From: Cupriavidus laharis
GTDB lineage: Bacteria > Pseudomonadota > Gammaproteobacteria > Burkholderiales > Burkholderiaceae
Length of the DNA: 64,000 bases
Direction: 5' to 3'
Assembly (NCBI RefSeq): GCF_914271435.1
Contig: NZ_CAJZAI010000009.1
Coordinates: 124,001-188,000, forward strand
In this document: positions 17,679 through 26,284 of the stretch, in pieces
Numbering within the stretch: position 1 is the stretch's first letter
Layout of the letters: the number at the start of each line of letters is the position of its first letter
Notes under the pieces: model-generated
The model's input: only the letters and a program-made list of their open reading frames with translations
The model's database searches: none
What the model was told of the DNA's origin: nothing
Position numbers and translations under genes: made by a program

Positions 17679-19220
17679 TCATCCCGGCGTGCGCAGGGCG
17701 CGCCGGTACTGGATAGCCTCGCCCACGTGCGCGGTGGTCAGGACTTCGGCGCCCTCCAGGTCAGCGATCGTGCGGGCCACCTTGAGCACCCGGAAGTAGG
17801 ACCGTGCCGACCAGGCCAGCCGGGCCATGGCCCCGCGCAGCAAGGCCTGGGCGGTCGGCTCCAGCGGGCAGTGCCGGTCGATCTCGCGCCCGGACAGGTC
17901 GCTGTTGGGTTTGCCTTGCCGCGCAAGCTGGCGCTCGCGCGCAAGCAGCACGCGGGCGCGCACCACTTCGCTGGGTTCGCCGGCGGGGCCGTCCAGCATT
18001 TCGCCCTGGTCCTGGGCCGGCACCTCGATCTGGAGGTCGATCCGGTCCAATAGCGGCCCCGAAATCTTTGACTGGTAGCGCCGGACCTGGTCCGGCGTGC
18101 AGCGGCACGCGCGCTCGGGATGGCCCAGGTAGCCGCAAGGGCACGGGTTCATGGCGGCCACGAACTGGAAGCAGGCCGGGAAGTCGGCATGGCCCGCAGC
18201 GCGGGCGATGGTGATGCGGCCCGATTCCAGCGGCTCGCGCAGCACTTCCAGTACCTTGCGGTCGAATTCCGGCAGTTCATCCAGGAAAAGCACACCGTGG
18301 TGGGCCAGCGAGATCTCGCCGGGGCGCGGGTTGCCGCCGCCGCCGACCATGGCCGGCCCCGAGGCGGTGTGATGGGGCGACCGGCACGGCCGCATGCCCC
18401 ATCGCGACGGCTTGAAGCCGCCCGGCGTCAGGCTGAGCACGGCGGCCGATTCCAGTGCTTCGTCCAGCGACATTGGTGGCAACAGGCCGGGCAGGCGTTG
18501 GGCAAGCATGGATTTTCCGGTGCCGGGCGGCCCGACCAGCAGCGCCGAGTGTTGCCCGGCGGCAGCCACCTCCATGGCGCGCCGCGCCTGCGCCTGCCCA
18601 CGCACGTCGCGCATGTCCGGCCCTGGTTCCGGTACCAGCGCGAGCGCAGCCGGTACGGCGCGGGCCAGGCGACGGTCATGAGGCGGTGTGAAATGGGCGC
18701 AGACCTCGCGCAGCGTGGCGCCGCCGTGGACGGTCAGGTCTTCGATCAATGCCGCCTCGGCCCCGTTGCCGGCCGCTACCAGGAACGCGCGGGGCGTGCC
18801 GCCGGATGCCTGCCGTACGGCGTTCTCGCGCGCAAGGTGCATGGCCATCGCCAGCGCGCCGCGCACGGGACGCAGGTCGCCGGACAGCGACAGCTCGGCG
18901 GCAAACTCGTACTGGTCCAGCTCCGCGGAGGGAACCTGGCCGCTTGCCGCCAGGATGCCGAGCGCGATGGCAAGGTCGAACCGGCCGGACTCCTTTGGCA
19001 GATCCGCCGGCGCCAGGTTGACTGTGATGCGGCGGTTGGGAAACTCGAAGCCGCTGTTGAGGATAGCGGCGCGCACGCGCTCGCGGCTCTCGCGTACGCC
19101 GGTGTCGGCCAGGCCGACGATGGTGAAGACCGGCAGGCCATTGGCCAGGTGGGTTTCGACGCGCACGGGCGGCGCCTCGATGCCGCTGAGCGCGCGGCTG
19201 TGCAGGACGGCAAGGCTCAT
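17679..19220 (-). CDS. comM: YifB/ComM family Mg-chelatase-like AAA ATPase
   Basis: A 513-residue protein. An N-terminal Lon-like fold domain (VETHLANGLPVFTIVGLADTGVRESRERVRAAI split by short loops) is followed by the AAA+ core with Walker A LLVGPPGTGKSMLAQRLP, Walker B GVLFLDELPEF and the C-terminal Mg-chelatase-related domain. A CPCGYLGH...CRC cysteine cluster near residue 350 is typical of the family. ComM homologues promote branch migration of recombination intermediates during natural transformation. The gene lies on the minus strand downstream of ubiK, separated by a terminator. Confidence 0.92.
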   Translation of the reverse strand: MSLAVLHSRALSGIEAPPVRVETHLANGLPVFTIVGLADTGVRESRERVRAAILNSGFEFPNRRITVNLAPADLPKESGRFDLAIALGILAASGQVPSAELDQYEFAAELSLSGDLRPVRGALAMAMHLARENAVRQASGGTPRAFLVAAGNGAEAALIEDLTVHGGATLREVCAHFTPPHDRRLARAVPAALALVPEPGPDMRDVRGQAQARRAMEVAAAGQHSALLVGPPGTGKSMLAQRLPGLLPPMSLDEALESAAVLSLTPGGFKPSRWGMRPCRSPHHTASGPAMVGGGGNPRPGEISLAHHGVLFLDELPEFDRKVLEVLREPLESGRITIARAAGHADFPACFQFVAAMNPCPCGYLGHPERACRCTPDQVRRYQSKISGPLLDRIDLQIEVPAQDQGEMLDGPAGEPSEVVRARVLLARERQLARQGKPNSDLSGREIDRHCPLEPTAQALLRGAMARLAWSARSYFRVLKVARTIADLEGAEVLTTAHVGEAIQYRRALRTPG

Positions 19221-19253
19221 GTCACGGAAGCAGTTGTGATGGAAGCGTTAACG

Positions 19254-19282
19254 AAAAAGGCCGCCGTGGAACGGCGGCCTTT
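19254..19282 (-). terminator. Terminator downstream of ubiK
   Basis: AAAAAGGCCGCCG and CGGCGGCCTTT form an 11-bp stem around a 5-base loop; the minus-strand reading ends in five T residues. It lies 31 bases beyond the ubiK stop codon. Confidence 0.8.
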
Positions 19283-19312
19283 CGGCAAAGGGTCGGGCCA
19301 GGGGCCGTGGCG

Positions 19313-19591
19313 TCATGCGCCCCCGGTGGTGTCCACCGCGCCGGGGCCGGGCGGAATGCCGGCGCGGCGCTCGAGCTCGGCCACGCGTTCTTCCAGTTCC
19401 TCCAGGCGCGCGCGCGTGCGCGCCAGCACCTGCGACTGCACGTCGAATTCCTCGCGGGTGACCAGGTCCAGCCGGGCGAAGCCCTGGGTCATCATGCTGC
19501 GCACGTTCTTTTCGATGTCCCTTGCCGGCGAGTTGCGCAGTGCCTCGCTGACCTTGTTCTGCAGGTCGTTGAAGAGATCGGTCGGTTTCAT
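19313..19591 (-). CDS. ubiK: Ubiquinone biosynthesis accessory factor UbiK
   Basis: A 92-residue protein. Residues about 1-40 (MKPTDLFNDLQNKVSEALRN and VRSMMTQGFARLDLVTREEFDVQ) match the UbiK/YqiC (BMFP) family. The second half is a coiled coil (LARTRARLEELEERVAELERR). UbiK assists the aerobic ubiquinone biosynthesis complex in Proteobacteria. The ATG at 19591 is preceded by GGAGAAACC, a good ribosome binding site, so I used it over the longer frame. A terminator follows the gene. The proline-rich C-terminal tail is not conserved in the family. Confidence 0.88.
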   Translation of the reverse strand: MKPTDLFNDLQNKVSEALRNSPARDIEKNVRSMMTQGFARLDLVTREEFDVQSQVLARTRARLEELEERVAELERRAGIPPGPGAVDTTGGA

Positions 19592-19881
19592 GGTTTCTCC
19601 TTCGCGCACCGTGGTGGTGCCAATGCGGGAAATGACCTGCCGTATGCCTCGCTTTCGCACAGGAATTGGGCGCCCCTATTGCGGGCGGCCCGTCCGTCTG
19701 GCGTGCCGGCCTGTCATCTTCAGGCTTCGATTATCGCCCTTCAGGCACGTGGGTGAAAGCACTGCCGCGCGGCCGTTCACACCTTTTGACGTGATCTGGC
19801 TTTGCTGCAAGGCAGATTCAAGCCGGGTTTTGATCACCCTTCGTCCTGCGGGCTTTCCCGAATGCGAGGATTCGGCGTAGC

Positions 19882-19897
19882 TGGCACGGCTGTTGCA
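19882..19897 (+). promoter_or_regulatory. Sigma-54 promoter of the porin-glnK-amtB operon
   Basis: TGGCACGGCTGTTGCA matches the sigma-54 consensus in both elements, with 10 bases between GG and GC. The start site would be near 19909, about 63 bases before the porin ATG. The downstream genes are PII and ammonium transporter genes, classical NtrC/sigma-54 targets. I could not pick out convincing NtrC sites in the rest of the 19592-19971 gap. Confidence 0.85.
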
Positions 19898-19971
19898 GTA
19901 GTGAGTCCGCCTGCATCACCGAAACCCTAACAAACGAAATCCGAGCCAAAAAGGAAAAGGAGAGGAAATCC

Positions 19972-20766
19972 ATGAAGAAGTTGGCCCTTGCAGTCAGCGC
20001 GGTCGTTCTCTGCAGTTCCGCTGCCAGCGCCTTCGCCCAGAGCGCGACGGACGCGCCGGCCCCGGCTGCCGCTGCCGCCGAGCCCGCGTCGCCGCATACG
20101 TTCACGGCGAACGTCTCGCTGGTCAGCGACTATCGCTATCGCGGCATCAGCCAGACCAACCTGCGCCCGGCGATTCAGGGCGGGTTCGACTACTCGCACG
20201 AGAGCGGTTTCTACGTGGGTAACTGGAACTCCAGCATCAGCTGGCTCGAGGACGCCAACTCGTCCGTGTCGGCGCCTGTGGAGATGGATTTCTACGGCGG
20301 CTTCAAGAACACCTTCAAGGTGTCGGACCTGGAGTTCAACTACGACCTCGGCGTGCTCGAGTACTACTACCCGGGCGGTTACAACAACCCGCGCCCGTAC
20401 ACCACCGAGCTGTACGCCGGCATCGGCTGGGGCCCGGTGTTCCTGAAGTACTCGCACTCGCTCACCAACCTGTTCGGCTGGGCGGACAGCAAGAACAGCT
20501 ACTACGTCGACCTGACCGCGAACGTGCCGCTCAATTTCTGGGACCTGACGTTCAACGCACACGTGGGCTACCAGGGCGTGAACCACAACAGCGATGCCTC
20601 GTACACCGACTGGAAGATCGGCGTGACCAAGGACCTGGGCAAGGGCTTCTCGCTGGCGGTGGCCTACGTGGATACCAACGCCAAGGAAATTGCGTACACC
20701 AGCGCCAACCGCGGCCGCTATCTCGGCAAGGCCGCCGCCTGGGCATCGATCACCAAGACTTTCTGA
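19972..20766 (+). CDS. TorF family putative outer-membrane porin
   Basis: A 264-residue secreted protein. The signal peptide ends at about residue 23 (SSAASAFAQS) and is followed by an Ala/Pro linker. The first conserved block, FTANVSLVSDYRYRGISQTN, and alternating aromatic strands with a terminal phenylalanine (WASITKTF) are typical of the TorF/Gcw_chp beta-barrel family. A role in passage of ammonium or small nitrogen compounds through the outer membrane is inferred from co-transcription with glnK-amtB behind a sigma-54 promoter. It is well expressed by its start context (GGAAAAGGAGAGG). Confidence 0.85.
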   Translation: MKKLALAVSAVVLCSSAASAFAQSATDAPAPAAAAAEPASPHTFTANVSLVSDYRYRGISQTNLRPAIQGGFDYSHESGFYVGNWNSSISWLEDANSSVSAPVEMDFYGGFKNTFKVSDLEFNYDLGVLEYYYPGGYNNPRPYTTELYAGIGWGPVFLKYSHSLTNLFGWADSKNSYYVDLTANVPLNFWDLTFNAHVGYQGVNHNSDASYTDWKIGVTKDLGKGFSLAVAYVDTNAKEIAYTSANRGRYLGKAAAWASITKTF

Positions 20767-20792
20767 AACTGCTGCAGGCCGGGCGGGCCTGA

Positions 20793-21158
<366 letters not shown>

Positions 21159-21184
21159 CAGCACAACGACAAGAGGTTAAGCAA

Positions 21185-22717
21185 ATGAAAACCTGGTTCA
21201 AGCGAATCCTGACGGCGGGCGCGATGGCGCTGGCCATCGGCACGGCCGGCGTCGGCCTGTCCACCCATGCCGTCGCGCAGGACAAGCCGGCTGCCGAGGC
21301 TTCCGCGCCAGCCGCCTCCGCGGGTCCGGCGGCGGCGCCTGCTGCAGCCACGGCCGCCCCCGCCGCCGCAGCGCCGGCCGAAGCGGCTGCCGCACCGGCC
21401 GCGCCCGTGCCCAACAAGGGCGATACCGCCTGGCTGCTCGTGAGCACGGCCTTCGTGATCCTGATGACGCTGCCGGGCCTGGCGCTGTTCTACGGCGGCC
21501 TGGTGCGTTCCAAGAACATGCTGTCGGTGCTGATGCAGTGCCTGGTGATCTTCTCGCTGGTTGCGCTGCTGTGGGCCATCTACGGCTACAGCTTCGCCTT
21601 CACGGAGGGCAACGCGTTCTTCGGCGGCACCGACCGGCTCTTCATGAAGGGGCTGACAGTTGACGCCGTGGCCGCCACCTTCAGCAAGGGCGTGGTCGTG
21701 CCGGAACTCGGCTACTTCGCGTTCCAGTGCGCGTTCGCCTGCATCACGTGCGGCCTGATCATCGGCGCCTTCGCCGAACGTGCCAAGTTCTCGGCCGTGC
21801 TGGTGTTCGTGGTGCTGTGGTTCACCTTCTCCTATATCCCGATGGCTCACATGGTCTGGTTCTGGCCGGGTCCGGATGCCTACACCGACGCTGCCGCAGG
21901 CGCTGCCGCGACCGCCAAGGGTGGCTGGCTGTTCCAGAAGGGCGCGCTCGACTACGCTGGCGGTACCGTGGTGCACATCAATGCCGCGGTGGCGGGCCTG
22001 GTGGGCGCCTACATGTTCGGCAAGCGTATCGGCTTCGGCCGTGAAGCGATCCGCCCGCACAGCCTGACCTTCACCATGGTCGGTGCCTCGCTGCTGTGGT
22101 TCGGCTGGTTTGGCTTCAACGCCGGCTCAGGCCTGGAAGCCAACGGCGGCGCCGCGCTGGCCTTCGTCAACACGCTGCTGGCCACCTGTGCCGCAGTGCT
22201 GTCCTGGACCTTCGGCGAGTGGATCGGCAAGGGCAAGCCCTCGATGCTGGGTGGCGCGTCGGGTGCGGTGGCCGGCCTGGTGGCCATCACCCCGGCAGCC
22301 GGTTTCGTTGGCCCGATGGGCTCGATCGTGATGGGCCTGGTGGCCGGCCTGCTGTGCCTGTGGGGCGTGACTGGCCTGAAGCGCATGCTGGGCATGGACG
22401 ACTCGCTGGACGTGTTCGGCGTGCACGGCGTGGGCGGCATCGTGGGTGCGCTGCTGACCGGCGTGTTCGCCGCGCCGAGCCTCGGTGGCACCGGCATCTA
22501 CGACTACGTGGCCAACAAGGTGGCGGACGATTACTCGATCGCCAGCCAGGTCTGGGTCCAGTTCGAGGGTGTGCTGACCACCATCGTGTGGTCCGGCGTG
22601 GTGGCCTTCGTGGCCTACAAGCTGGTGGACATGCTGATCGGCCTGCGGGTGCCGGAAGAAGAAGAGCGCGAGGGCCTGGATATTACCTCGCACGGTGAAA
22701 CCGCTTATGAAGTCTGA
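21185..22717 (+). CDS. amtB: Ammonium transporter AmtB
   Basis: A 510-residue ammonium channel. A cleavable signal peptide (to about residue 32, THAVAQD) is followed by an unusually long Ala/Pro linker to about residue 75, then eleven membrane segments. Family residues include GGTVVHINAAVAGLVGA with the first pore histidine and FGVHGVGGIVGALLTG with the second. The ATG at 21185 (MKTWFKR) lies 26 bases after the glnK stop and just behind AGAGGTTAAGC. It imports ammonium and is gated by GlnK. A terminator follows at 22771. Confidence 0.95.
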   Translation: MKTWFKRILTAGAMALAIGTAGVGLSTHAVAQDKPAAEASAPAASAGPAAAPAAATAAPAAAAPAEAAAAPAAPVPNKGDTAWLLVSTAFVILMTLPGLALFYGGLVRSKNMLSVLMQCLVIFSLVALLWAIYGYSFAFTEGNAFFGGTDRLFMKGLTVDAVAATFSKGVVVPELGYFAFQCAFACITCGLIIGAFAERAKFSAVLVFVVLWFTFSYIPMAHMVWFWPGPDAYTDAAAGAAATAKGGWLFQKGALDYAGGTVVHINAAVAGLVGAYMFGKRIGFGREAIRPHSLTFTMVGASLLWFGWFGFNAGSGLEANGGAALAFVNTLLATCAAVLSWTFGEWIGKGKPSMLGGASGAVAGLVAITPAAGFVGPMGSIVMGLVAGLLCLWGVTGLKRMLGMDDSLDVFGVHGVGGIVGALLTGVFAAPSLGGTGIYDYVANKVADDYSIASQVWVQFEGVLTTIVWSGVVAFVAYKLVDMLIGLRVPEEEEREGLDITSHGETAYEV

Positions 22718-22770
22718 TCGTAAAGGTGTTGTGCTGGAGAGCTGATTGGGAATCGACTCTCAGGAGTTCT

Positions 22771-22796
22771 GCCCGGCCGCGTGCCGGGCTTTTTTC
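22771..22796 (+). terminator. Terminator of the porin-glnK-amtB operon
   Basis: GCCCGGC and GCCGGGC form a 7-bp stem followed by six T residues, 53 bases after the amtB stop. Confidence 0.85.
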
Positions 22797-22913
22797 ATTT
22801 TGCGGCCGCCGGCCGAAGCCTGGCGCGGCGCTGTGCGGTTTTCGTCGGGTGCTTAAATCCGATCTTAAAAAGCTTCAATTGTCTTTAGCGAGGCGCGCAC
22901 ATAAAGTGCCAGT

Positions 22914-22996
22914 GAGGCAGTTTCCTCCACCTGCAGAACGCTCCCCGTATCTGTCAGGCCATTTGAAAGCGCGGCGTGCCGCGCTTCCTTTTTTTG
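22914..22996 (+). ncRNA. Candidate small RNA between amtB and gshA
   Basis: A second strong intrinsic terminator (stem AAGCGCGGC / GCCGCGCTT, then seven T residues, 22967-22996) stands alone 170 bases after the amtB terminator, with no gene between. A possible promoter TTGTCT (22879) with 17 bases to TAAAGT (22902) would give an RNA of about 83 bases. The RNA would contain TTTCCTCCACC, complementary to a ribosome binding site, as in many trans-acting small RNAs. The promoter match is modest and no known family is recognised. Confidence 0.35.
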
Positions 22997-23150
22997 TGCC
23001 GCCGCCGGGGTTTACTTCTGGGCGGAGCGTCCCCATATCCACCTCCCTTATGCTGCGCCGGGCATATCCTTATAAAGGGCGTGCCAGCAGCCAATTGGCC
23101 GTTCCTCTACAATCTGGGCGAACGATTAAGACGACCAATAGATCAACAGG

Positions 23151-24452
23151 ATGGATATGGTCCCGCATCTCATCACCGCGCTGAACGGTCCGCTGCTCGA
23201 ACTGGAGAAGAAAATCCTGGACGCCACGCCGTCCATCGAGCGCTGGTTCAGGCTGGAATGGCAGGAACATACGCCCCCGTTCTACTGCTCCGTCGACCTG
23301 CGCAATGCCGGCTTCAAGCTGGCGCCGGTCGACACCAACCTGTTCCCGGGCGGGTTCAACAACCTGGCCCCGGAAATGCTGCCGCTGGCGGTGCAGGCGG
23401 CCATGGCCGCGATCGAGAAGATCTGCCCGGATGCCAAGAACCTGCTGCTGATCCCCGAGCGGCACACGCGCAACATGTTCTACCTGCAGAACGTGGCGCG
23501 GCTGTCGCTGATCATGCGCCAGGCGGGCCTCAATGTGCGTCTTGGGTCGCTGTCCGAGGAAATCACCGAGCCCACGCCGATCGAACTGCCGGACGGCCAG
23601 ACCCTGGTCGTCGAGCCGCTCGCGCGCCTGGGCACCAAGGGCCGCCGGCTGGGATTGAAGGACTTCGATCCCTGTTCGATCCTGCTGAACAACGACCTGT
23701 CGGCCGGCATTCCGCCGATCCTGGAAAACATCAACGAGCAGTACCTGCTGCCGCCGCTGCACGCGGGCTGGTCCACGCGCCGCAAGACCAGCCACTTTGC
23801 CGCCTATGACGAGGTGGCCAAGAAGTTCGCCAAGCTGATCGATATCGACCAGTGGATGGTCAACCCGTACTTCGCGCGCTGTTCGGGCGTGAATTTCCAC
23901 GAGCGGATCGGCGAGGAACAACTCGCCGACTCGGTGGAGGCCGTGCTCAAGAAGGTGGCCAAGAAGTACCGCGAATACGGCATCAAGGAAACCCCGTACG
24001 TGGTGGTAAAGGCCGATGCTGGGACCTATGGCATGGGCATCATGACCGTGCGCGATCCGTCGGAGGTCAAGGGCCTGAACCGCAAGGAACGCAACAAGAT
24101 GAGCGTCGTGAAGGAAGGCCTGGAGGTCAGCGACGTCATCATCCAGGAGGGCGTGCACACCTTCGAGAAGGTTAACGAGGCAGTGGCGGAGCCGGTGGTC
24201 TACATGATCGACCGCTACGTGGTCGGCGGCTTCTACCGCGTGCACACCGGCCGCGGCAACGACGAGAACCTGAACGCGCCGGGCATGCATTTCGTGCCGC
24301 TGGCGTTCGCGCCCAATGGCATTCCGGACAGCCACGCCAAGCCGGGCGCGGCGGTGCCGAACCGTTTCTACATGTACGGCGTGGTGGCGCGGCTGGCGCT
24401 GCTGGCGGCCTCGATCGAACTCGAAAAGACCGATCCGAACCCGATTCTGTGA
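23151..24452 (+). CDS. gshA: Glutamate-cysteine ligase, proteobacterial GshA type
   Basis: A 433-residue enzyme that joins glutamate and cysteine, the first step of glutathione synthesis. It resembles the betaproteobacterial single-domain GshA family and not the E. coli form: LNGPLLELEKKILDATPSIE near the start, KTPYVVVKADAGTYGMGIM-like nucleotide-binding segment (here ETPYVVVKADAGTYGMG), and FYRVHTGRGNDENLNAPGM. gshB follows 9 bases later, so the pair forms an operon. A TACAAT -10-like hexamer at 23108 lies upstream. The ATG two codons further in (residue 3) is an equally possible start. Confidence 0.92.
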   Translation: MDMVPHLITALNGPLLELEKKILDATPSIERWFRLEWQEHTPPFYCSVDLRNAGFKLAPVDTNLFPGGFNNLAPEMLPLAVQAAMAAIEKICPDAKNLLLIPERHTRNMFYLQNVARLSLIMRQAGLNVRLGSLSEEITEPTPIELPDGQTLVVEPLARLGTKGRRLGLKDFDPCSILLNNDLSAGIPPILENINEQYLLPPLHAGWSTRRKTSHFAAYDEVAKKFAKLIDIDQWMVNPYFARCSGVNFHERIGEEQLADSVEAVLKKVAKKYREYGIKETPYVVVKADAGTYGMGIMTVRDPSEVKGLNRKERNKMSVVKEGLEVSDVIIQEGVHTFEKVNEAVAEPVVYMIDRYVVGGFYRVHTGRGNDENLNAPGMHFVPLAFAPNGIPDSHAKPGAAVPNRFYMYGVVARLALLAASIELEKTDPNPIL

Positions 24453-24461
24453 CGAGCCACC

Positions 24462-25415
24462 ATGCGCATCCTCTTCATCACCGATCCGCTGGAGACCTTC
24501 AAGACCTACAAGGACTCCACCTACGCCATGATGGCCGAGGCCGCCGCGCGCGGCCACCAGCTGTTCTGGTGCCTGCAGTCGCAGCTGTCGCTGTTCGGCG
24601 ACCAGGTCGAGACCGTGGCCACGCCGCTGCAGCTCACGGGCGACAGCCATGACTGGTTCCGCGAAGGCACGCCGGCGCTCACGTCGCTGAAGGACTTCGA
24701 CGCGGTGCTGATGCGCAAGGATCCGCCGTTCGACATGGAGTACGTGACCAGCACCTGGCTGCTGGAACTGGCCGAGTCGCACGGCGCCCGCGTGTTCAAC
24801 AAGCCGCGCGCCATCCGCGATCATTCCGAGAAACTCGCCATCGGCCAGTTCCCGGAATTCATCACGCCGACGCTGGTGACGCGCGACATCGCGCGCATCC
24901 GCGACTTCCACGCCGAGCATCGCGACATCATCGTCAAGCCGCTGGACGGCATGGGTGGCATGGGCGTGTTCCGGGTCGGGGCGGACGGCATGAACCTCGG
25001 TGCCATCGTCGAAACGCTTGGCGAGGACGGCCGCCGCACGCTGATGGCCCAGCGCTATATCCCGGCGATCAAGGACGGCGACAAGCGCATCCTGCTGATC
25101 GGCGGCGTACCGGTGCCTTACTCGCTGGCGCGGGTGCCGATGGCGGGCGAAGTACGCGGCAACCTGGCCGCCGGCGGCACCGGCCGCGCCCAGGAGCTGA
25201 GCGTGCGCGACCGCGAGATTGCCGAGGCGCTGGCGCCGGGGCTGTGGGAGCAGGGCCTGCTGCTGGTGGGTCTCGATGTGATCGGCGACTACCTCACCGA
25301 AGTCAATGTGACGAGTCCGACCTGTTTCCAGGAGATCACCCAGCAGACCGGATTCCAGGTGGCCGCGATGTTCATCGACGCGCTCGAGCACGCGGTGGAA
25401 GCGCCGGGCGCCTGA
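24462..25415 (+). CDS. gshB: Glutathione synthetase
   Basis: A 317-residue ATP-grasp enzyme that adds glycine to gamma-glutamylcysteine. The N-terminal domain begins MRILFITDPLETFKTYKDST. The substrate segment is MRKDPPFDMEYVTSTWLLE, the ATP-grasp core DIIVKPLDGMGGMGVFRV, and the metal-binding end LLVGLDVIGDYLTEVNVTSP. Length and motifs are standard for proteobacterial GshB. Spacing of 9 bases to gshA indicates one transcript. No obvious terminator lies in the 126 bases before the PTS genes. Confidence 0.95.
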   Translation: MRILFITDPLETFKTYKDSTYAMMAEAAARGHQLFWCLQSQLSLFGDQVETVATPLQLTGDSHDWFREGTPALTSLKDFDAVLMRKDPPFDMEYVTSTWLLELAESHGARVFNKPRAIRDHSEKLAIGQFPEFITPTLVTRDIARIRDFHAEHRDIIVKPLDGMGGMGVFRVGADGMNLGAIVETLGEDGRRTLMAQRYIPAIKDGDKRILLIGGVPVPYSLARVPMAGEVRGNLAAGGTGRAQELSVRDREIAEALAPGLWEQGLLLVGLDVIGDYLTEVNVTSPTCFQEITQQTGFQVAAMFIDALEHAVEAPGA

Positions 25416-25541
25416 GCGGCAGAAGGACCACCGCGCCGTACGGGAAAAAAGAGGCCGGAAGCCGGCAGAAAGCAGGCAGGAGCGCGAAAATACCGGGGAG
25501 GACGCCTGCTACAATCGGGCCAGTCCAACGGATTCACCATC

Positions 25542-25997
25542 ATGGCAGGAATTCTGATCATCGCGCACACTCCCCTGGCTTCGGCCTTGCGCGATTGCGC
25601 CGCCCACGTCTACTGCGGCCAGCCGCAGCGGCTGGAGGCCATCGATGTCCTTCCCGACGCGGATCCTGCCGCCGTCCTTGCCGAAGCCCGGCAGCGGCTC
25701 AATGCCGTCTGCGAAGACAACGGCGCGCTGGTGCTGACCGACATTTTCGGGGCTACGCCGGCCAATATCGCGGCCAAACTGGCGGAGCCGGGCCGTGTCC
25801 GGGTGCTCGCCGGCGTCAATCTCCCGATGCTCGTGCGCGCCATCTGCTATCGCGGGGAAAAGCTCGACCAGCTGGTGGCCAAGGCGCTGGCCGGTGGTTC
25901 GCAGGGCGTGCTGCAGGTCGGCACTACAACCGTACAAAATCAAACAGCCAACCATCCCGACCGATATGCTGCAGAGGGACACAACCATCATCAATAA
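25542..25997 (+). CDS. PTS mannose/fructose-type EIIA component
   Basis: A 151-residue EIIA of the mannose superfamily. The phosphorylated histidine is probably His9 in MAGILIIAHTPLASAL, and the DIFGATPANIA segment near residues 67-77 is a family hallmark. It accepts phosphate from HPr. No EIIB or EIIC genes are nearby, so it is unlikely to import a sugar and more likely to serve regulation. Its 3' end overlaps ptsH by 32 bases, indicating translational coupling. Confidence 0.9.
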   Translation: MAGILIIAHTPLASALRDCAAHVYCGQPQRLEAIDVLPDADPAAVLAEARQRLNAVCEDNGALVLTDIFGATPANIAAKLAEPGRVRVLAGVNLPMLVRAICYRGEKLDQLVAKALAGGSQGVLQVGTTTVQNQTANHPDRYAAEGHNHHQ

Positions 25998-26235
25998 GCT
26001 CGGGCTGCACGCCCGCGCATCCGCGAAGCTGACGCAACTGGCCGGCAGCTTCGCGAGCCAGGTCAAGATGTCCCGCAATGGACGCCAAGTCGATGCCAAG
26101 AGCATCATGGGCGTGATGATGCTCGCGGCGGGGATCGGCTCCACCGTGACCATCGAGACCGACGGGCCGGACGAGCAGGAGGCGATGGACGCGCTGCTGG
26201 CGCTGATTGCCAACCGTTTTGGCGAGGGCGAGTGA
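25966..26235 (+). CDS. ptsH: Phosphocarrier protein HPr
   Basis: An 89-residue HPr. The phospho-histidine is His15 in NKLGLHARASAKL, and Ser46 in DAKSIMGVMMLA is the site used by HPr kinase/phosphorylase in bacteria that have it. The ATG at 25966 gives the family-length protein and overlaps the end of the EIIA gene. It transfers phosphate from enzyme I to the EIIA encoded upstream. In Ralstonia eutropha HPr and EI mutants affect polyhydroxybutyrate turnover, so a regulatory role is likely. Confidence 0.94.
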   Translation: MLQRDTTIINKLGLHARASAKLTQLAGSFASQVKMSRNGRQVDAKSIMGVMMLAAGIGSTVTIETDGPDEQEAMDALLALIANRFGEGE

Positions 26236-26284
26236 GGTCCGCCGCGCCCCAATGCTTTCCTGAACGTTCCTGACGGAGCGGCAC

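Noticed and set aside
18120..19880. A 586-residue plus-strand frame opposite comM and ubiK.
   Set aside because: It runs across two supported minus-strand genes and their terminator, with no family motif.
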